Assembly (NCBI GenBank): GCA_026075535.2
Contig: AP026540.1
Location: 10,478,001 to 10,542,000 of the forward strand
Reading direction: 5' to 3'
Origin: Tricholoma matsutake
Lineage: Eukaryota > Basidiomycota > Agaricomycetes > Agaricales > Tricholomataceae
Length of the DNA stretch: 64,000 bases
Below the pieces are notes generated by a model. The model did no database searches. It had not been told where the DNA came from and saw nothing but the letters and a program-made list of their open reading frames with translations. Made by a program: the position numbers and the translations under genes. Position 1 is the first letter of the stretch. Every line of letters begins with the position of its first letter. Shown one piece after another: positions 1 through 11,200 of the stretch.

Positions 1-844
1 CCCAATTGGTCTGAAATCTCCCAGGGAGTCGGAAATTCAATTTCTACATTTTATCTGCTTGCGCAATCCCCCCGGAGTTTTACGGGATCTAATTGACTAG
101 TAGTAACGGATGTATATATGATTTCACTAAGGAATACAAGCTGTGGAAGCAGTCGAGAAACAGTAGCCGGAGTGATCAAACAGTGATACAAATGAAAATG
201 TCTTGTTCACCATGGCAAAAATCACTCCCAAAGCCCGAAAATTTTTTACAGGACACCTACACTAGACCAAACTACGGTAACACACTCTCTTCAAGTCTCC
301 GGGGTGGTGAGCCCATGTTCAAGAGCGAGGAGAGACAGCGTGACAAAACTCATCGAAATTCAAGGTCCGCCCAGAAACAGTATGTAGTGCACGCGCTTTA
401 CATTTGCTTGTGATTTCTCGTGCCTCAAGCATCTCGAGCCACTTGCCGTTGAGCCGGCCAGTGGACATTCAATTTTACCGTGACAAAGTGTGACAAAATT
501 GACAGTGTCCCTTCATCGCTCTCGAACATGGGCACAACACCCCCGGAGATTTGCAGAGAGCATACTACCGTAGTCTGGTATAGTGTAGGTGTCCTGTCAA
601 ATTTTTTCGGGCTTTGGGAGTGGTTTTTGCCATGGTGAACAAGACATTTTCATTTGTATCACTGTTTGATCACTCCGGCTACTGTTTCTCGACTGCTTCC
701 ACAGCTTGTATTCCTTAGTGAAATCATACATACATCCGTTACTACTGGTCAATTAGATCCCGTAAAACTCCGGGGGGATTGCGCAAGCAGATAAAATGTA
801 GAAATTGAATTTCAGACTCCCTGGGAGATTTCAGACCAATTGGG
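1..844. mobile_element. Long foldback (TIR) element
   Basis: The first 345 bases and the last 360 bases of this interval are inverted copies of each other. The left end CCCAATTGGTCTGAAATC is matched by GATTTCAGACCAATTGGG ending at 844. The arms stay alignable inward past the GGACACCTACACTA block (252-265 against about 580-593) to about 345 and 485, leaving a short central spacer of about 140 bases. No coding sequence is convincing; the 106-residue frame at 93-413 is an arm artefact. The shape fits a MITE or foldback element of a cut-and-paste transposon. The left target site lies outside the window, so the duplication cannot be checked and the family is unknown. Confidence 0.8.
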
Positions 845-1293
845 CGATATAGTAGTGGAATCAACAAAGAAACCGTGGGATCCTGAATAGCAAATTCTTG
901 TTGCTTCTCAGGCATCGATCATCGATCATTTCAGCCCACGTGCACGGTTAACATTGATCGAACGATGCTCGAAGTCGTTTCCACTGCAAATTATCTTTGC
1001 TTTTTTAATAAGTATCTAATAGTTATATACTGTACTACTTAGTATTATGAAAATTGAAAATGTATATTTATTATCAGTTGGAATGGCATAATCCATCTTT
1101 TCAAGCAGGTGTAAGGTAATAATTCAATTGGAAATTATGTAGGATTATGTAATAAATGAAAAAAGTGAACGGAAATGATTCGTACTTCATTGAATAGTTT
1201 GCTCGTCGTCGCACACGATGAGCGGGATGCTGTGGCGCATGGTGATGGACCGTGGGAGACGGTCAGCAGATGAATGATCGATGATGATGGGAA
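845..1293. other. Intergenic stretch, no feature seen
   Basis: AT-rich sequence with a GATCGATCATCGATC patch near 915. I see no gene, RNA or repeat that I can support here. Confidence 0.5.
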
Positions 1294-1298
1294 ACAGG

Positions 1299-1522
1299 TG
1301 TTAAACAGAAAAGATGACCAGACTGGGGATTGAACCCAGGCCCTCCTGGACATATATCAGATGCTCTGACCAACTGAGCTATCAGGTCTTATAGGGTTCA
1401 ACAGAACAAGGATACCATATAACCAGACATGGATTGCTACAACTATCACATCACTTGTGTGTGTGTGCAAACTATGGTCTGTTAAGCACTGATTAAGCAG
1501 TGACAGATTATATAATCCAACA
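1299..1522 (-). repeat. TRIM 3' LTR
   Basis: A 224-bp LTR, last LTR in the minus-strand sense. It contains a complete tRNA-like unit at 1315-1388 followed by AAAA at 1309-1312, which is TTTT on the minus strand. It differs from the partner LTR by three transitions, which suggests a fairly recent insertion. Confidence 0.9.
1315..1388 (-). ncRNA. tRNA-like Pol III unit in TRIM LTR (copy 1)
   Basis: The minus strand folds as a 74-nt cloverleaf: acceptor GACCTGA with TCTGGTC (6 of 7 pairs), D stem GCTC/GAGC, anticodon stem TCTGA/CCAGG, five-base variable loop, and a perfect T stem CTGGG/CCCAG around TTCAATC. The A box TAGCTCAGTTGG and the B box GGGTTCAATCC are intact, and a T4 run lies three bases past the 3' end, as for Pol III termination. 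The anticodon position would read TAT (Ile), but base 33 is A rather than the invariant U. It is more likely a tRNA-derived promoter or structure than a decoding tRNA. Confidence 0.75.
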
Positions 1523-1592
1523 CACCCCCTTAATCTGGCACATCTAAATCTGCTTAGGTAATCTGGCTGACAAAGCGCCAGGGCCCATAACC

Positions 1593-1816
1593 TGTTAAAC
1601 AGAAAAGATGACTAGACTGGGGATTGAACCCAGGCCCTCCTGGACATATACCAGATGCTCTGACCAACTGAGCTATCAGGTCTTATAGGGTTCAACAGAA
1701 CAAGGATACCATATAACCAGACACGGATTGCTACAACTATCACATCACTTGTGTGTGTGTGCAAACTATGGTCTGTTAAGCACTGATTAAGCAGTGACAG
1801 ATTATATAATCCAACA
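1593..1816 (-). repeat. TRIM 5' LTR
   Basis: A 224-bp LTR, first LTR in the minus-strand sense, directly abutting the primer site at 1592-1575. It is identical to the other LTR except for three transitions, and ACAGG follows at 1817-1821. Confidence 0.9.
1609..1682 (-). ncRNA. tRNA-like Pol III unit in TRIM LTR (copy 2)
   Basis: Second copy of the cloverleaf. Here the anticodon stem is better paired (TCTGG/CCAGG, five pairs), while the acceptor has two mismatches (GACCTGA with TCTAGTC). The A and B boxes are unchanged, and a T4 run lies at 1606-1603 on the minus strand. Position 33 is again A, so decoding is doubtful. Confidence 0.75.
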
Positions 1817-1821
1817 ACAGG

Positions 1822-2594
1822 CACATGGGGGCTGATCTGACATGATGCATGATGCATGATGTTAGATGAGGACAACACTGTTGTGCATGCGGGAAATCCC
1901 TTCGCGCGCGGAAAACAATATTTGTACAAAGGAACTGTCAAACAGAACTAGTCTCGATTCCAGACGTTCCATAACAGGCAGATGAATCCGAGGGAGGTCG
2001 AATCGGAGTGCGAAAAAGAAAAACTGGGGTTTGTGGTCTGGAATCGAGAACCACCGGCCGCTCCTGTTGTTCTCTCTTTTTCCAAAATGCTCTTTCACAC
2101 ATTCGCAGCAGAAAACTTTTCTGAGGAAAGGATAGTATGATATATGCCTGGAAAGCACACTTTTAGTCCATTTCCCATAGGGCATCAGTCACTGAGGCAA
2201 AAAGAACTTACCGCCACTCACAGTTAGGAGGTTTGCGCCAAGTTTGCGCAGTGGTGATATTACTTAAGCACAACAACTGATAAATTTGCTTGGCACTCAG
2301 CTGGCTTGGCTGGGTCAGTTTGGCTATAAGGAATGTTTTATTGAGATGCCATTCTGACATAGGGAAATGTTTTTTGCAAGGCTTAGTTCTGGATGGAAAG
2401 GCAATATGGGTGGTTTTGCAAAATTTTGTATGTGTGAAGAGACTTCTGATTAGAGTAAAATTATAGGGTATTTTGCATGAGGGTTTCTTCTGGCAGAACC
2501 CTGCCAATCTGCCAAGTTCTGCCACTGCCTGGCAGAACTACTATGTGCCTGAAAGAAAATACAGTATATCATACAATTTTGTAGGGCTGTATGC
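1822..2594. other. Intergenic stretch, no supported gene
   Basis: Several open frames of about 105 codons occur on the minus strand (for example 1862-2185 and 2208-2525), but none resembles a known family or shows a consistent intron pattern. I see no reliable feature. Confidence 0.4.
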
Positions 2595-2602
2595 CATACC
2601 AT

Positions 2603-3837
2603 TAGGCAATAGCACGGGTACTCCCGTGGGTACCCAGAACTCTACCTGTACCCATACCTGCATGGGTAGAAACCCATCGACCCGGGGGTTGATATGCGGT
2701 GGGTACAGGCAGGTACCGGCAGGTGTTGATTCCCGCATGGGTTTTGTAGCACCCCCGGGCCAGGTATATAAATTATATAAATTAATTGTATCTAAACTAA
2801 CTATTTTAAGTGTACTAAAAACCACCCCCACCTTGCGTTTGCAAGCGAGAGGGGGGTTGTGGTCATGACTTCATGCCAGTAACATTAGTTTGTAGGAATA
2901 AAAAAAAGGCAAGAGAAATAATAAACTTACAGCCCAAGAGACATCAACATCTCTTGGGCTCTTTGTGTGCACACCCATTGTTGCCATCAAGTCGTGCTCC
3001 CTCCCATCGTTGCCATTAGCAGCTGCAATCCCCCATGCAAGCCTGTTGTTCCCTCATTGTTGCTGTTGTCAGTTGTTGCTGTTGTTGTTGTTGTCAGTAG
3101 TTCAGAACTAGTCAGTACCTAAAAAAGATTGTTAGTAACAAAAAAATGAAATGGGGAGGAAAAAGACTTACCAACAGCCCAAGAGATGTCAACGATGTCT
3201 CTTGGGCCTTTTTTTGCTTTTGTTGTTGTCCCGTCCTTATCCTTGTCGTCCATCATCAATCTGGGTTGCTTCATACCACCCAGCCACCCCACAAGCAGGG
3301 GCTTGTGGCAGTGGCAGGGTGGGGTTCATCGTTGTCATCAGATCTAGTAACATTAGTTAGTAACAATAAAATGAAAAGAGAAAGAAAAAAAGACTTACAT
3401 ACAGTGCAAGAAACATCGTCCACGTTTCTTAGGCCCTTGCTTTGGTCTGCTGGGTGGGGGCCCTCCTTGTTTGGTCATCCTGGTCATCCTTATTGTGGGC
3501 GGGGATGGAGACTCAAGTCATCATCACAATGATTACAAATAAATATAAATAATGCATCAACAATCAATGAAGACATGATTACTGTGTGCACACAAGACCA
3601 AATTGTCCGTGCACATCCCAGGGGTATATAAACCCTCCCATTTCTACTGTTGGAGCTGGGCTCACCCCACTTTCATTTTTAATATGTAGTTAATAATTTT
3701 AAATAGACTTAGATATTATATTTTGAGCCATTACCTCCTTTTTGGTGATGGGTAGGGCATGGGTTGCAGGTTGGTATTCCATGACCCATACCCATACCCA
3801 TAACCCATATGGGTTATCCCTACCCGTGCGTACCATA
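2603..3837. mobile_element. hAT-like non-autonomous element with hairpins (copy 1)
   Basis: The left end TAGGCAATAGCACGGGTA and the inverted right end (about 3820-3837) are diverged forms of the TAGGGCATGGCACGGGTA terminus seen at 18666. A C-rich hairpin lies at about 2820-2865. Three imperfect palindromes of the form CCCAAGAGA...TCTCTTGGG or a decayed form lie near 2935, 3176 and 3400. On the minus strand these are followed by intron-like signals (GTAAGT, then CTAAC or CTAAT; an AG acceptor is clear for the later two). I could not find a matching 8-bp target duplication, so the exact ends are less certain than for the other copies. Confidence 0.55.
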
Positions 3838-4190
3838 TACAGTGTACAGCCATACAATTACAGCACTAGTATGGCAACAGGATCACCATAAACCATAACT
3901 GTAAACATCAAGTCTGAGCCTCAACAGCATGGTATGGGAGTCTGTACAGCTGTAAACAGTATTATATGGTGTATGGAATATGACAAATCACTAAATTTTG
4001 TTCTGGTATGATAATGAGACATCAGCACTATGGGGCCTGCAGAGTAGGAAACCCATCCCACATTTCATACCTTTGAATAGTGTAAATTGATATATTTATG
4101 GTATAGTTTTCATGTATTGATAAACCTCAGAATGGCATAAGTTTCATCAGGGTTTGGAATGAAAATCTACCCCTAAGAGGGGTGAAAAGG
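3838..4190. other. Intergenic stretch, nothing recognised
   Basis: AT-rich, non-coding in all frames over useful lengths. It contains short GTACAG/CTGTAC repeats but no identifiable element. Confidence 0.4.
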
Positions 4191-4204
4191 AGGTTTTTTT
4201 CTAT

Positions 4205-4515
4205 ATGCAAGGGATGAGTCAATGGGATGAAAACCTCCCAAATTTTGTCCCCAGTTCATCCCACACCAAATTCATCCCATGGGATGGTTTTCATCTTTAT
4301 ATGGGCAAAAATAACCCTCCTCTACATGGGCTGAATTTCATCTGTAAGGGGAATGAAAGAAGGAATTTTCCCCCCCCATTTAAGGGTGTCAAAGGGATGA
4401 ATTCCTCACAGAATTTGTCCTAATTCATACTGTACCAAATCCATCCCATGGGTTGTTTTCATCTTTATATGGGCAAGAATAACAACCTCTACCCAGGTTG
4501 AATTTCATCAACTTT
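4205..4515. repeat. Degenerate tandem repeat, about 180 bp, two copies
   Basis: The block CATCCCATGGGATGGTTTTC...ATATGGGCAAAAATAACC (about 4274-4315) recurs diverged at about 4442-4485 (CATCCCATGGGTTGTTTTC...ATATGGGCAAGAATAAC), with GGATGAATT-type sequence between. Non-coding; origin unknown. Confidence 0.5.
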
Positions 4516-4685
4516 CCAGGTTCTTTGAGAGTGGAAGAATTCATCCACTTTATGTAGTAGTTTTATCAACAGGTTTCATACTGCTAGCAGTGACTTTTCA
4601 ACTGTTATGGGTAGTGGTCCCCCCCATTGGAAATCATTTGTTATTGGCCAAAATTCAGGCCATACATACAGAGCATGATCACATT

Positions 4686-5670
4686 TCAAGCATCATCCAT
4701 ATCTGAGCTACCCTGGGCCCTATCCTCTTTGAGTCCCTTGCCCTTGTCACCTTCATCCTCCGTGTCTTCCTCCACATCCTCCACATCCCCCACATCCTCC
4801 ACATCCCCCGCATCCTCCACATCCCCCGCATCCTCCACATCCCCTGCATCCTCCACATCCCCCGCATCCTCCACATCATCCTCTGCATCATCCATATCCT
4901 CTGTGTTGTCCCCATCATTCTCATCCTCATCCTTAGTACTCACTACATCATCCAAGTTTGTTATTACAGCAAAATATCCGTGTTTATGGGCATAGGCACA
5001 CTTGTTCTTCAGACTGGACTTAATAAATTCTTCAACCACCCAACTGTGTGGGAAATGCTTGAAGTAGTGGTGGTGCTCTCAAGCCTAGGAGATCCATCTA
5101 AGAATGAGGTAAGAAAGCAGATAAGAATGTACCATTGCAATGATTTTGGCAATGACCGGCTTTGGTTGGCAGTGCCACATAACAGAACAGTCAAGCTGGG
5201 CTGTGGCAGTTAAGTCCCAGACACAATGCTACTAATCCTCAGAAAGGCTATGTGCACAAGGGATCAACTTACGTGAAGGGCAGTGTACAAGTCAGTATCA
5301 TCCTCAAGGCGCATCACAGTTTGTAAGTTGAATCTGTTACTGGCAACACCGCTTCCTCTGGGTGGCTGTGGTATCATCATCACGGTGTTTTCTTTAGCAG
5401 CTGCAGCCTTGCACAAGGCATCGTTCTCAGCTGATGATGGTGTCAGGAATGTATGAAGGAGAAAAACAGTGACTGCACCCTTTAGTTCCTTCAACTGAGC
5501 CTCAAAGGTTTTTGCTGCTGTTCCTAGTCAAGTGCAGCACAGTAAGCGATAACGTCTCAATGCAAAATAGTGAAACACTAACCTCCCACTTTCTTTGCAA
5601 GAGAGGTTGACGCCGACTTCGCCTTACCACCTTGCTTGGATTTCTTAGACACTGAAGTTTTTGCCATGAG
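4686..5670 (-). pseudogene. Decayed unknown gene with acidic repeat tail
   Basis: A minus-strand gene relic. It seems to start near 5667 with a short Lys/Ser-rich exon (MAKTSVSKKSKQGGKAKSA) followed by a putative intron (donor near 5580, acceptor near 5523). The next exon (about 5522-5270) encodes TFEAQLKELKGAV and later RFNLQTVMRLEDD, and ends in a good donor GTAAGTTGATC. The distal part (5039-4686) encodes KSSLKNKCAYAHKHGY and then a run of repeated DVEDAG units made by an 18-bp minisatellite (about 4770-4880). Stops lie between the exons around 5090-5210. The layout recalls a basidiomycete-specific unknown protein with an RFNLQ motif, but I cannot name the family. Function unknown. Confidence 0.35.
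4770..4880. repeat. 18-bp coding minisatellite
   Basis: The unit CCTCCACATCCCCCGCAT and close variants repeat about six times. On the minus strand they encode the acidic repeat DVEDAG. Length change in steps of six residues would keep the frame open. Confidence 0.7.
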
Positions 5671-5848
5671 GATTGGTAGGTAACAACACACTCTTAAGGA
5701 CTCAACAAAGGATAAGATCCATGTATAGTCTATGCACTGCAGAGGCGAACCACAAGATAAGTCTTCTGGTGCAAGGGTCAGAAAAACCAGAAGTTGAGGA
5801 CCAAGTTTTGCGCAGAGGACAACTTGAATGTTCCTGGAAATAATGACA

Positions 5849-6190
5849 GGATGCAATCAACACATTCAGGGGGACACATTTCATGTACACTGGACTTAAC
5901 GTATGCGGCGGCTCATTGCTCAAGGCCAGAGCATGTGTGTTGGGAGCAGGAGGCACTGCAAAGACAGGGATGCAATTAACACATTCAGGGCGATGAATTT
6001 CTATAGACTAGACTTAACATATGGGTGGAAATTGTGCTCATTGCTTGGGGCCAGAGCTTGGGCGTTGGGTAAGGGAGTGGGCACAAAGCCAGGGATGCAA
6101 TTAACATGTTCAAGGGATGCATTTTGCTAGACTGGATTTGGGCTCAAAGTACGTGGCGACTCTCATTGCTCTAGGCTGGAGCTTGGGCAT
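5849..6190. repeat. 125-bp tandem repeat, left part (units 1-3)
   Basis: Units begin GGGATGCAATTAACA.GTTCA (or GGATGCAATCAACACATTCA) and end in ...CTAGGCTGGAGCTTGGGCAT. About 2.8 units lie here; the third is cut at GGCAT (6186-6190) by Gypsy element A and continues at 12429. The origin of the repeat is unknown. Confidence 0.75.
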
Positions 6191-6602
6191 TGTTAAGAAA
6201 CAGCCCCATTACCTAATAAAATCTCATTTTCATTTTATTATGTCAAATTACACTACATTACACCAAATGACGCCAAATGATGCTACACTTTGATAGCGTG
6301 AGAATATTATTTTGCATGCATCACTATGTACGTGCCTGTACGTGCGCATCGGTAACAACAATGTACAATATATGTAACATAGTATATAAACCCTAAATAT
6401 ATGCCTAGGGGACCCCAGTTGTGTTCTCTTAGGTATTCCACCTACATTTTCAGTGTGAAAGGTCTATCTCAACAAACTTACCTATTAATAACCCCTCACA
6501 TCAAAACCATCAATTTCCCCATCACATGCATGGATCCTGCCCCCTTCTTGTAGAGAGAACCTGCATGGTCTTAGCTAGCAGATAGTGGGTGTCACCCTAA
6601 CA
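6191..6602 (+). repeat. 5' LTR of Gypsy A
   Basis: A 412-bp LTR equal in length to the 3' copy. TATATAAA at 6383-6390 lies about 27-34 bases before the predicted transcription start near 6417. It retains CpG sites that are TpG or CpA in the 3' LTR, and the reverse also occurs. Confidence 0.95.
6383..6390 (+). promoter_or_regulatory. TATA box of Gypsy A LTR
   Basis: TATATAAA placed about 30 bases upstream of AGTTGTGTTCT (6417-6427). The latter is the predicted RNA 5' end because it is complementary to the primer site. Confidence 0.6.
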
Positions 6603-6604
6603 GA

Positions 6605-6615
6605 AGAACACAACT
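6605..6615 (+). other. Self-complementary primer binding site of Gypsy A
   Basis: AGAACACAACT, two bases after the 5' LTR, is the exact reverse complement of AGTTGTGTTCT at 6417-6427 in the LTR. This is the arrangement known for Tf1/sushi-type self-priming retrotransposons, in which the mRNA 5' end primes reverse transcription. No tRNA primer match is obvious. Confidence 0.7.
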
Positions 6616-7088
6616 TCCCATATCAGTGCGCCTTCTCTTACTTGCGCATACATCATTGTTTCACCGCACCACATCTGATTACTCATCCTTTCGGCATGAG
6701 CCAGAAGTACTTGTATATATGTAATCTACCTTTTCTTTTGTAAGCCGACGCCAGGCCTCGCCTTACATTGCGACTGCCAGTGATCGAGAGGCAGCACTCG
6801 TCATTAGGACAGCTGCAACCAGACAACCGATCAGATCTGGTTTAGTTACGATTTACATCACTCTATTTGGACGACTATTTTAGTTACAAGCCAAATTCAG
6901 TGATATCTCCGAGATCAGGCACTGTTGGAAGGGTTGTTGATCTGAAGTGTCAAAATAGGCGCCCGACGAACGACAAACCATTGACGAACCTCGACGAACC
7001 TTATCACGTGACCCGTAGATGTTTGGAGAGGTCTCGAAGAAAAATTTTGAATTTGTCGAAGAAGTGATTCATCACAGATTCTACAATT

Positions 7089-8250
7089 ATGTCCGAACCT
7101 TCAACTTCTAATCCCGGTCCTAATCCTGTTCCCATACCAGCACTAGAGGCGAAAATTGATGCACTCACAGCGCAAATGTCGCAATTAGTGTCAGTATTGG
7201 CAGCATCACAGCCCAGACAAGTGGAAGTACAGCCAGAGACGACAGGAGAAAGAGATGATGAGATGGAGGAGATGGTGGAGTGGATATCGCAGGAGGATGA
7301 GACGGTGGAGAAATCCGGAAATGGAAAAGCGCGCTTACCTAAGTACGCGCCCCCGCAAATCTTTGATGGTACCATGGAGAATACAAAATCCTTCATCAGC
7401 TCTATAGTATTGTACATCCATGGGAGGAAGCCCGAGTTTCGTACAGCCGAGTCTAGGATTATGTTTGCTCTCTCATACATTCAGGGGGGGAAAGCACAGT
7501 TCTGGAGAAATGAGGCTATTAATCAAATTGCTGCGGGAAATAAACCTTTTGCAACCTTCAAGGAATTTCTGGAGAGATTGGAGGCACAGTTTGGAGACCC
7601 TAATCCAAAGGCGACAGCTAATGCTAAATTAAAGACCATGCGCCAAGGTTCCTTAACAGCGGATGAATTTATTTTGCAGTTCAAAGCAGAAGCTTCGCAA
7701 ACAGACATGGGAGAAGCCGCATTGGTAGAGTTTTTGAAAGCAGGATTAAATCCCTCTTTATTCAAGTCTATCTACCGACTACCTTCTATGCCAGAGAAGT
7801 TGGATGAGTGGTATAATTGGGCAATGCGCCTTGACCAGCAATATCGGCAGGAACAGGCGGAGTCAAAGTTGATGTACGGAAGTAGTAAATTTGGAAAGTC
7901 ATCAGGAGGAAAGTCCGAGAAAGGAAAGGTGCCTCAGGCGCAAGCTCCGAGGGCACAGCCACTGGCCATGGCAGTGACACCTATAGTTACAGAGTCAGCA
8001 GCACCAGCAGAGGCAATGGAGGTTGATCAAGTGGGGAGATGAGCCCCACTTAAATGTTTTAACTGTGGGCAGTTAGGACACATTTCTAAGTATTGCAAGC
8101 AGAAGAGAAAGATCAGGGGAGCTACAATCGAGGAAGTGAAGCAGGAGGAAGGCAAGCAGGAGAATTTTGTGGAAGAGTCCCTTGAAGGTTTCCCCATTGG
8201 TGACCCAGAATCGTTACAATGTATTAGTATCCGAGGAAACCCAGAGTAAA
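7089..8250 (+). pseudogene. gag: gag of Gypsy A
   Basis: Capsid/nucleocapsid polyprotein. It opens with a short coiled region (EAKIDALTAQMSQL), an acidic stretch, then the retrotransposon gag domain (IMFALSYIQGGKAQFW and GSLTADEFILQFKAEA). A TGA at 8040-8042 interrupts it directly before the zinc knuckle CFNCGQLGHISKYC (CX2CX4HX4C), which is still in the same frame; the frame ends at TAA 8248-8250. The TGA lies where an Arg codon (CGA) would fit. The pol frame overlaps the last 80 bases in the +1 register, so a frameshift would be needed to make the fusion. The start at 7089 is the first ATG giving the full domain. Confidence 0.85.
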
Positions 8251-11200
8251 TCAGAAAAGGAAATCAAGGAGGAGTACAACTGTTGCGAATCACGCAACAA
8301 AGAAAATTGTCACATGTCATTTCTGAAAACCCCTAAATTCTTTATTCGCTCTGCGCGAATAGAACCCGAAATCACCTTGACTGTGGGACTGAAGACAGTG
8401 GACACACATGCAGCTATTGATGTGGAAGCGTTGCTTGACAGTGGTGCTACAGGATTATTTATTAATTGATCCTTAATTACCGGAAACAGTATTAACACAC
8501 GCAAGCTGGCGCAACCTATAATGGTGTACAATATTGACGGAACAGTCAATCGTGGAGGAACTATCAAGGAGGAGGTGACTATGGTACTAAAGTATCAGGA
8601 GCATCAGGAGCGAGCCATATTCGAAGTGTGCGATCTTGGGAAAACCAATCTAATAATAGGATGTCCGTGGTTACGGAAGCATAATCCCGAAATTGATTGG
8701 AAAACTGGGAAAGTGCAAATGACTTGTTGTCCTAAGGAATGTAATGTGTATGGGAGGAAGATGAAGAAGGAAAAAAGGAAAAAGAAAGAGAAAGAACGTC
8801 CGAGGAAGTATTCTGTTACGATGGAGGAAGTGGAGGATGAGGAAATGCCAAATGGGGAAGTTCTGATCATGATCGAGAAAGAAGAGCAGAAGCAAACCTT
8901 TAGAGCAGTTTGTGGAGGACAGTCATGGGACAAGAATATCGTGAAGGTGGAGAAGCCAGTGGAGGAATGGGTGCCAAAAGTGTATCATGAACATTTGTCA
9001 GTGTTCCAAAAGAAGGAGTCTGAGCGAATGCCGGTGTGGAAGCCATGGGATCATGCGATTGAGATGAAGCCAGGGTTTGTGCCAAAGAAGTCGAAGGTAT
9101 ATCCATTATCTCCGATGGAACAAGAAGAAGTGGATGCATTCCTGAAGGAGCAATTGCGCAAAGGATACATACGACCTTCGAAATCACCGCAGACATCACC
9201 AATATTCTTCGTGCCCAAAAAAGACCAAAGGAAGAGGATGTGTACCAATTATAGGTATCTGAATGAGTGGACAGTGAAGAATGCGTACCCCCTGCTGTTG
9301 ATCTCAGAAATAATTGATAAGGTGGGAAAAGCCAAGGTCTTTACAAAATTGGATTTACGATGGGGATACAACAATGTACGAATAAAGAAAGGAGATGAGT
9401 GGAAGGCTGCATTTGCCATGCATCAAGGATCCTTCAAGCTGCTTGCATGTTTTTTGGGATGACTAATAGTCCCCCGACCTTTCAAAATATGATGAATGAC
9501 ATTTTCAAGGATGTAATAGACAAAGGCATGGTAATAATATTTATTGACGACATTCTGATATTCACGGAGGATGAAGAGAATCATGAAGTGATAGTGCAAG
9601 AGGTGTTACAGAGGTTGGCAGAGAACGATCTATTTTTGAAACCAGAGAAGTGTGTGTTTGGGGCAAACGAGATCGAGTTCCTAGGATTATTGATTGGCCC
9701 TGACGGGATCAAAATGGATCTGATCAAGGTACAGGTGATCACAGATTGGCCTGCACCCACCCGTGTCAAGGAGGTTCAAGCCTTCTTGGGACTCGCAAAT
9801 TATTATTGTCGCTTTGTGCACAATTTTTCTAAAATTGCCGCACCCTTACATAACCTTACGTGGAAGGGAGTAGTGTGGAGGTGGGGAGAGCAGCAGCAGA
9901 CAGTGTTTGAGGAGTTGAAGAGGAAGTTTGTGGAGGGACCAATATTAGCCCCAGTAGATTTCACACACCCTTTGCGAGTGGAATCTGATGCATCCGATTT
10001 TGCTACTGGAGTGGTATTATCAATGCTGTGCGAAGACGACAAATGGCATCCTTGTGCATACTTGTCAAAAGGGTTGAATGATGTGGAGAGGAATTATGAT
10101 GTGCATGACAAAGAGATGTTGGGGATAATACGAGCATTGGAGGCATGGAGGCATTATTTGGAGGGATGTACACATCAAATTGAGATCTGGATGGATCATC
10201 AAAATCTGCAATACTTCATGTCCGCTAAAAAGCTTAATCGCTGGCAAGCGTGTTGGGCACTATTCCTATCGTGTTTCAACTTTCACTTGGTCCATAAAGT
10301 GGGAAGCTTAATGAGGAAAGCAGATGCCTTATCCAGATGTATTGATCATAAAAGGGGGGTGGAGAAGGACAATAAAAATGTTACCTTACTCAAACCCGAA
10401 TACTTTTGCATTTGCGCTATGCGTCAAGGGCATCTATTAATAGATAGCTCAGAAACGGAAATGTTGTCTAAAATTAGACAATGCTCGGAAATGGACAATG
10501 AAGTAGTGGAAGCCATGAAAGCTCTGAAGGGAGAGAAGAAAGGTAATATCAAAGGAGATGAATGGGCTGAGGAACAAGGGTTGGTGTTGTTTCGAGGAAA
10601 AGGGTATGTACCGAAGGATCAGGATTTGCGAAGGGAGATTGTCCGGTTACATCACAATACACCGATTGCTGGACACCCAGGAAGATGGAAGACGTTGGAA
10701 TTAGTAATGAGAAATTATTGGTGGCCCGGAATTTCAAAGTATGTGTTGGGGTATGTGGACGGATGTGATACGTGCATGAGGGGGAAGAAATTTCCAGAGA
10801 AACCTGCAGGAAAATTAATGCCGAACCCTATACCTAAAGCGCCGTGGCGAGATATATCTGTGGATTTTATTACCGGATTACCCGAGGCTCAAGGGTACGA
10901 TGCAATATTCGTAGTATGCGACTGCTTTACAAAGGAGGTCCCTATTATTCCTACTACTACAGAAACCTCATCATTGGGCTTGGCATGCCTCTATCTAAAT
11001 CAGGTATGGCGGTTACATGGGTTACCTGATACCGTTATCTCCGATCGCGGACCACAATTTGCTTCCGTGTTTATGCGAGAACTAAACAACATATTGGGAA
11101 TTCAAACTAAATTATCTACAGCATATCACCCGCAGACTGATGGGCAGACAGAGAGAATGAATCAGGAGTTGGAGCAGTACCTACGTATGTTTGTCAACTA

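Larger units (their letters stand above)
1299..1816 (-). mobile_element. TRIM: miniature LTR retrotransposon with tRNA-like LTRs
   Basis: Two 224-bp direct repeats (1299-1522 and 1593-1816) differ at only three positions, begin TGTT and end AACA, and flank a 70-bp interior. ACAGG sits on both sides (1294-1298 and 1817-1821) as a 5-bp target duplication. Read on the minus strand, the base after the 5' LTR begins GGTTATGGGCCCTGGCGC (1592-1575). This is complementary to the anticodon-arm region of eukaryotic initiator tRNA-Met, the type of half-tRNA primer site known from Drosophila copia. AAGGGGGTG just before the 3' LTR is the polypurine tract. No protein is encoded, so the element must be mobilised by a full-length, probably Copia-type, partner. 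Confidence 0.9.

Noticed and set aside
1315..1682. Two functional tRNA-Ile genes
   Set aside because: Both lie inside the LTRs of a retroelement with target duplications, lack U33 and have acceptor mismatches.
1862..2525. Protein-coding gene on the minus strand
   Set aside because: Two frames of about 105 codons, no family resemblance, no coherent splice pattern; chance frames are expected at this length.
3146..3532. 128-residue plus-strand protein
   Set aside because: It overlaps the hairpin and intron-like modules of the hAT-like element, which make sense on the minus strand; composition is that of the repeats.
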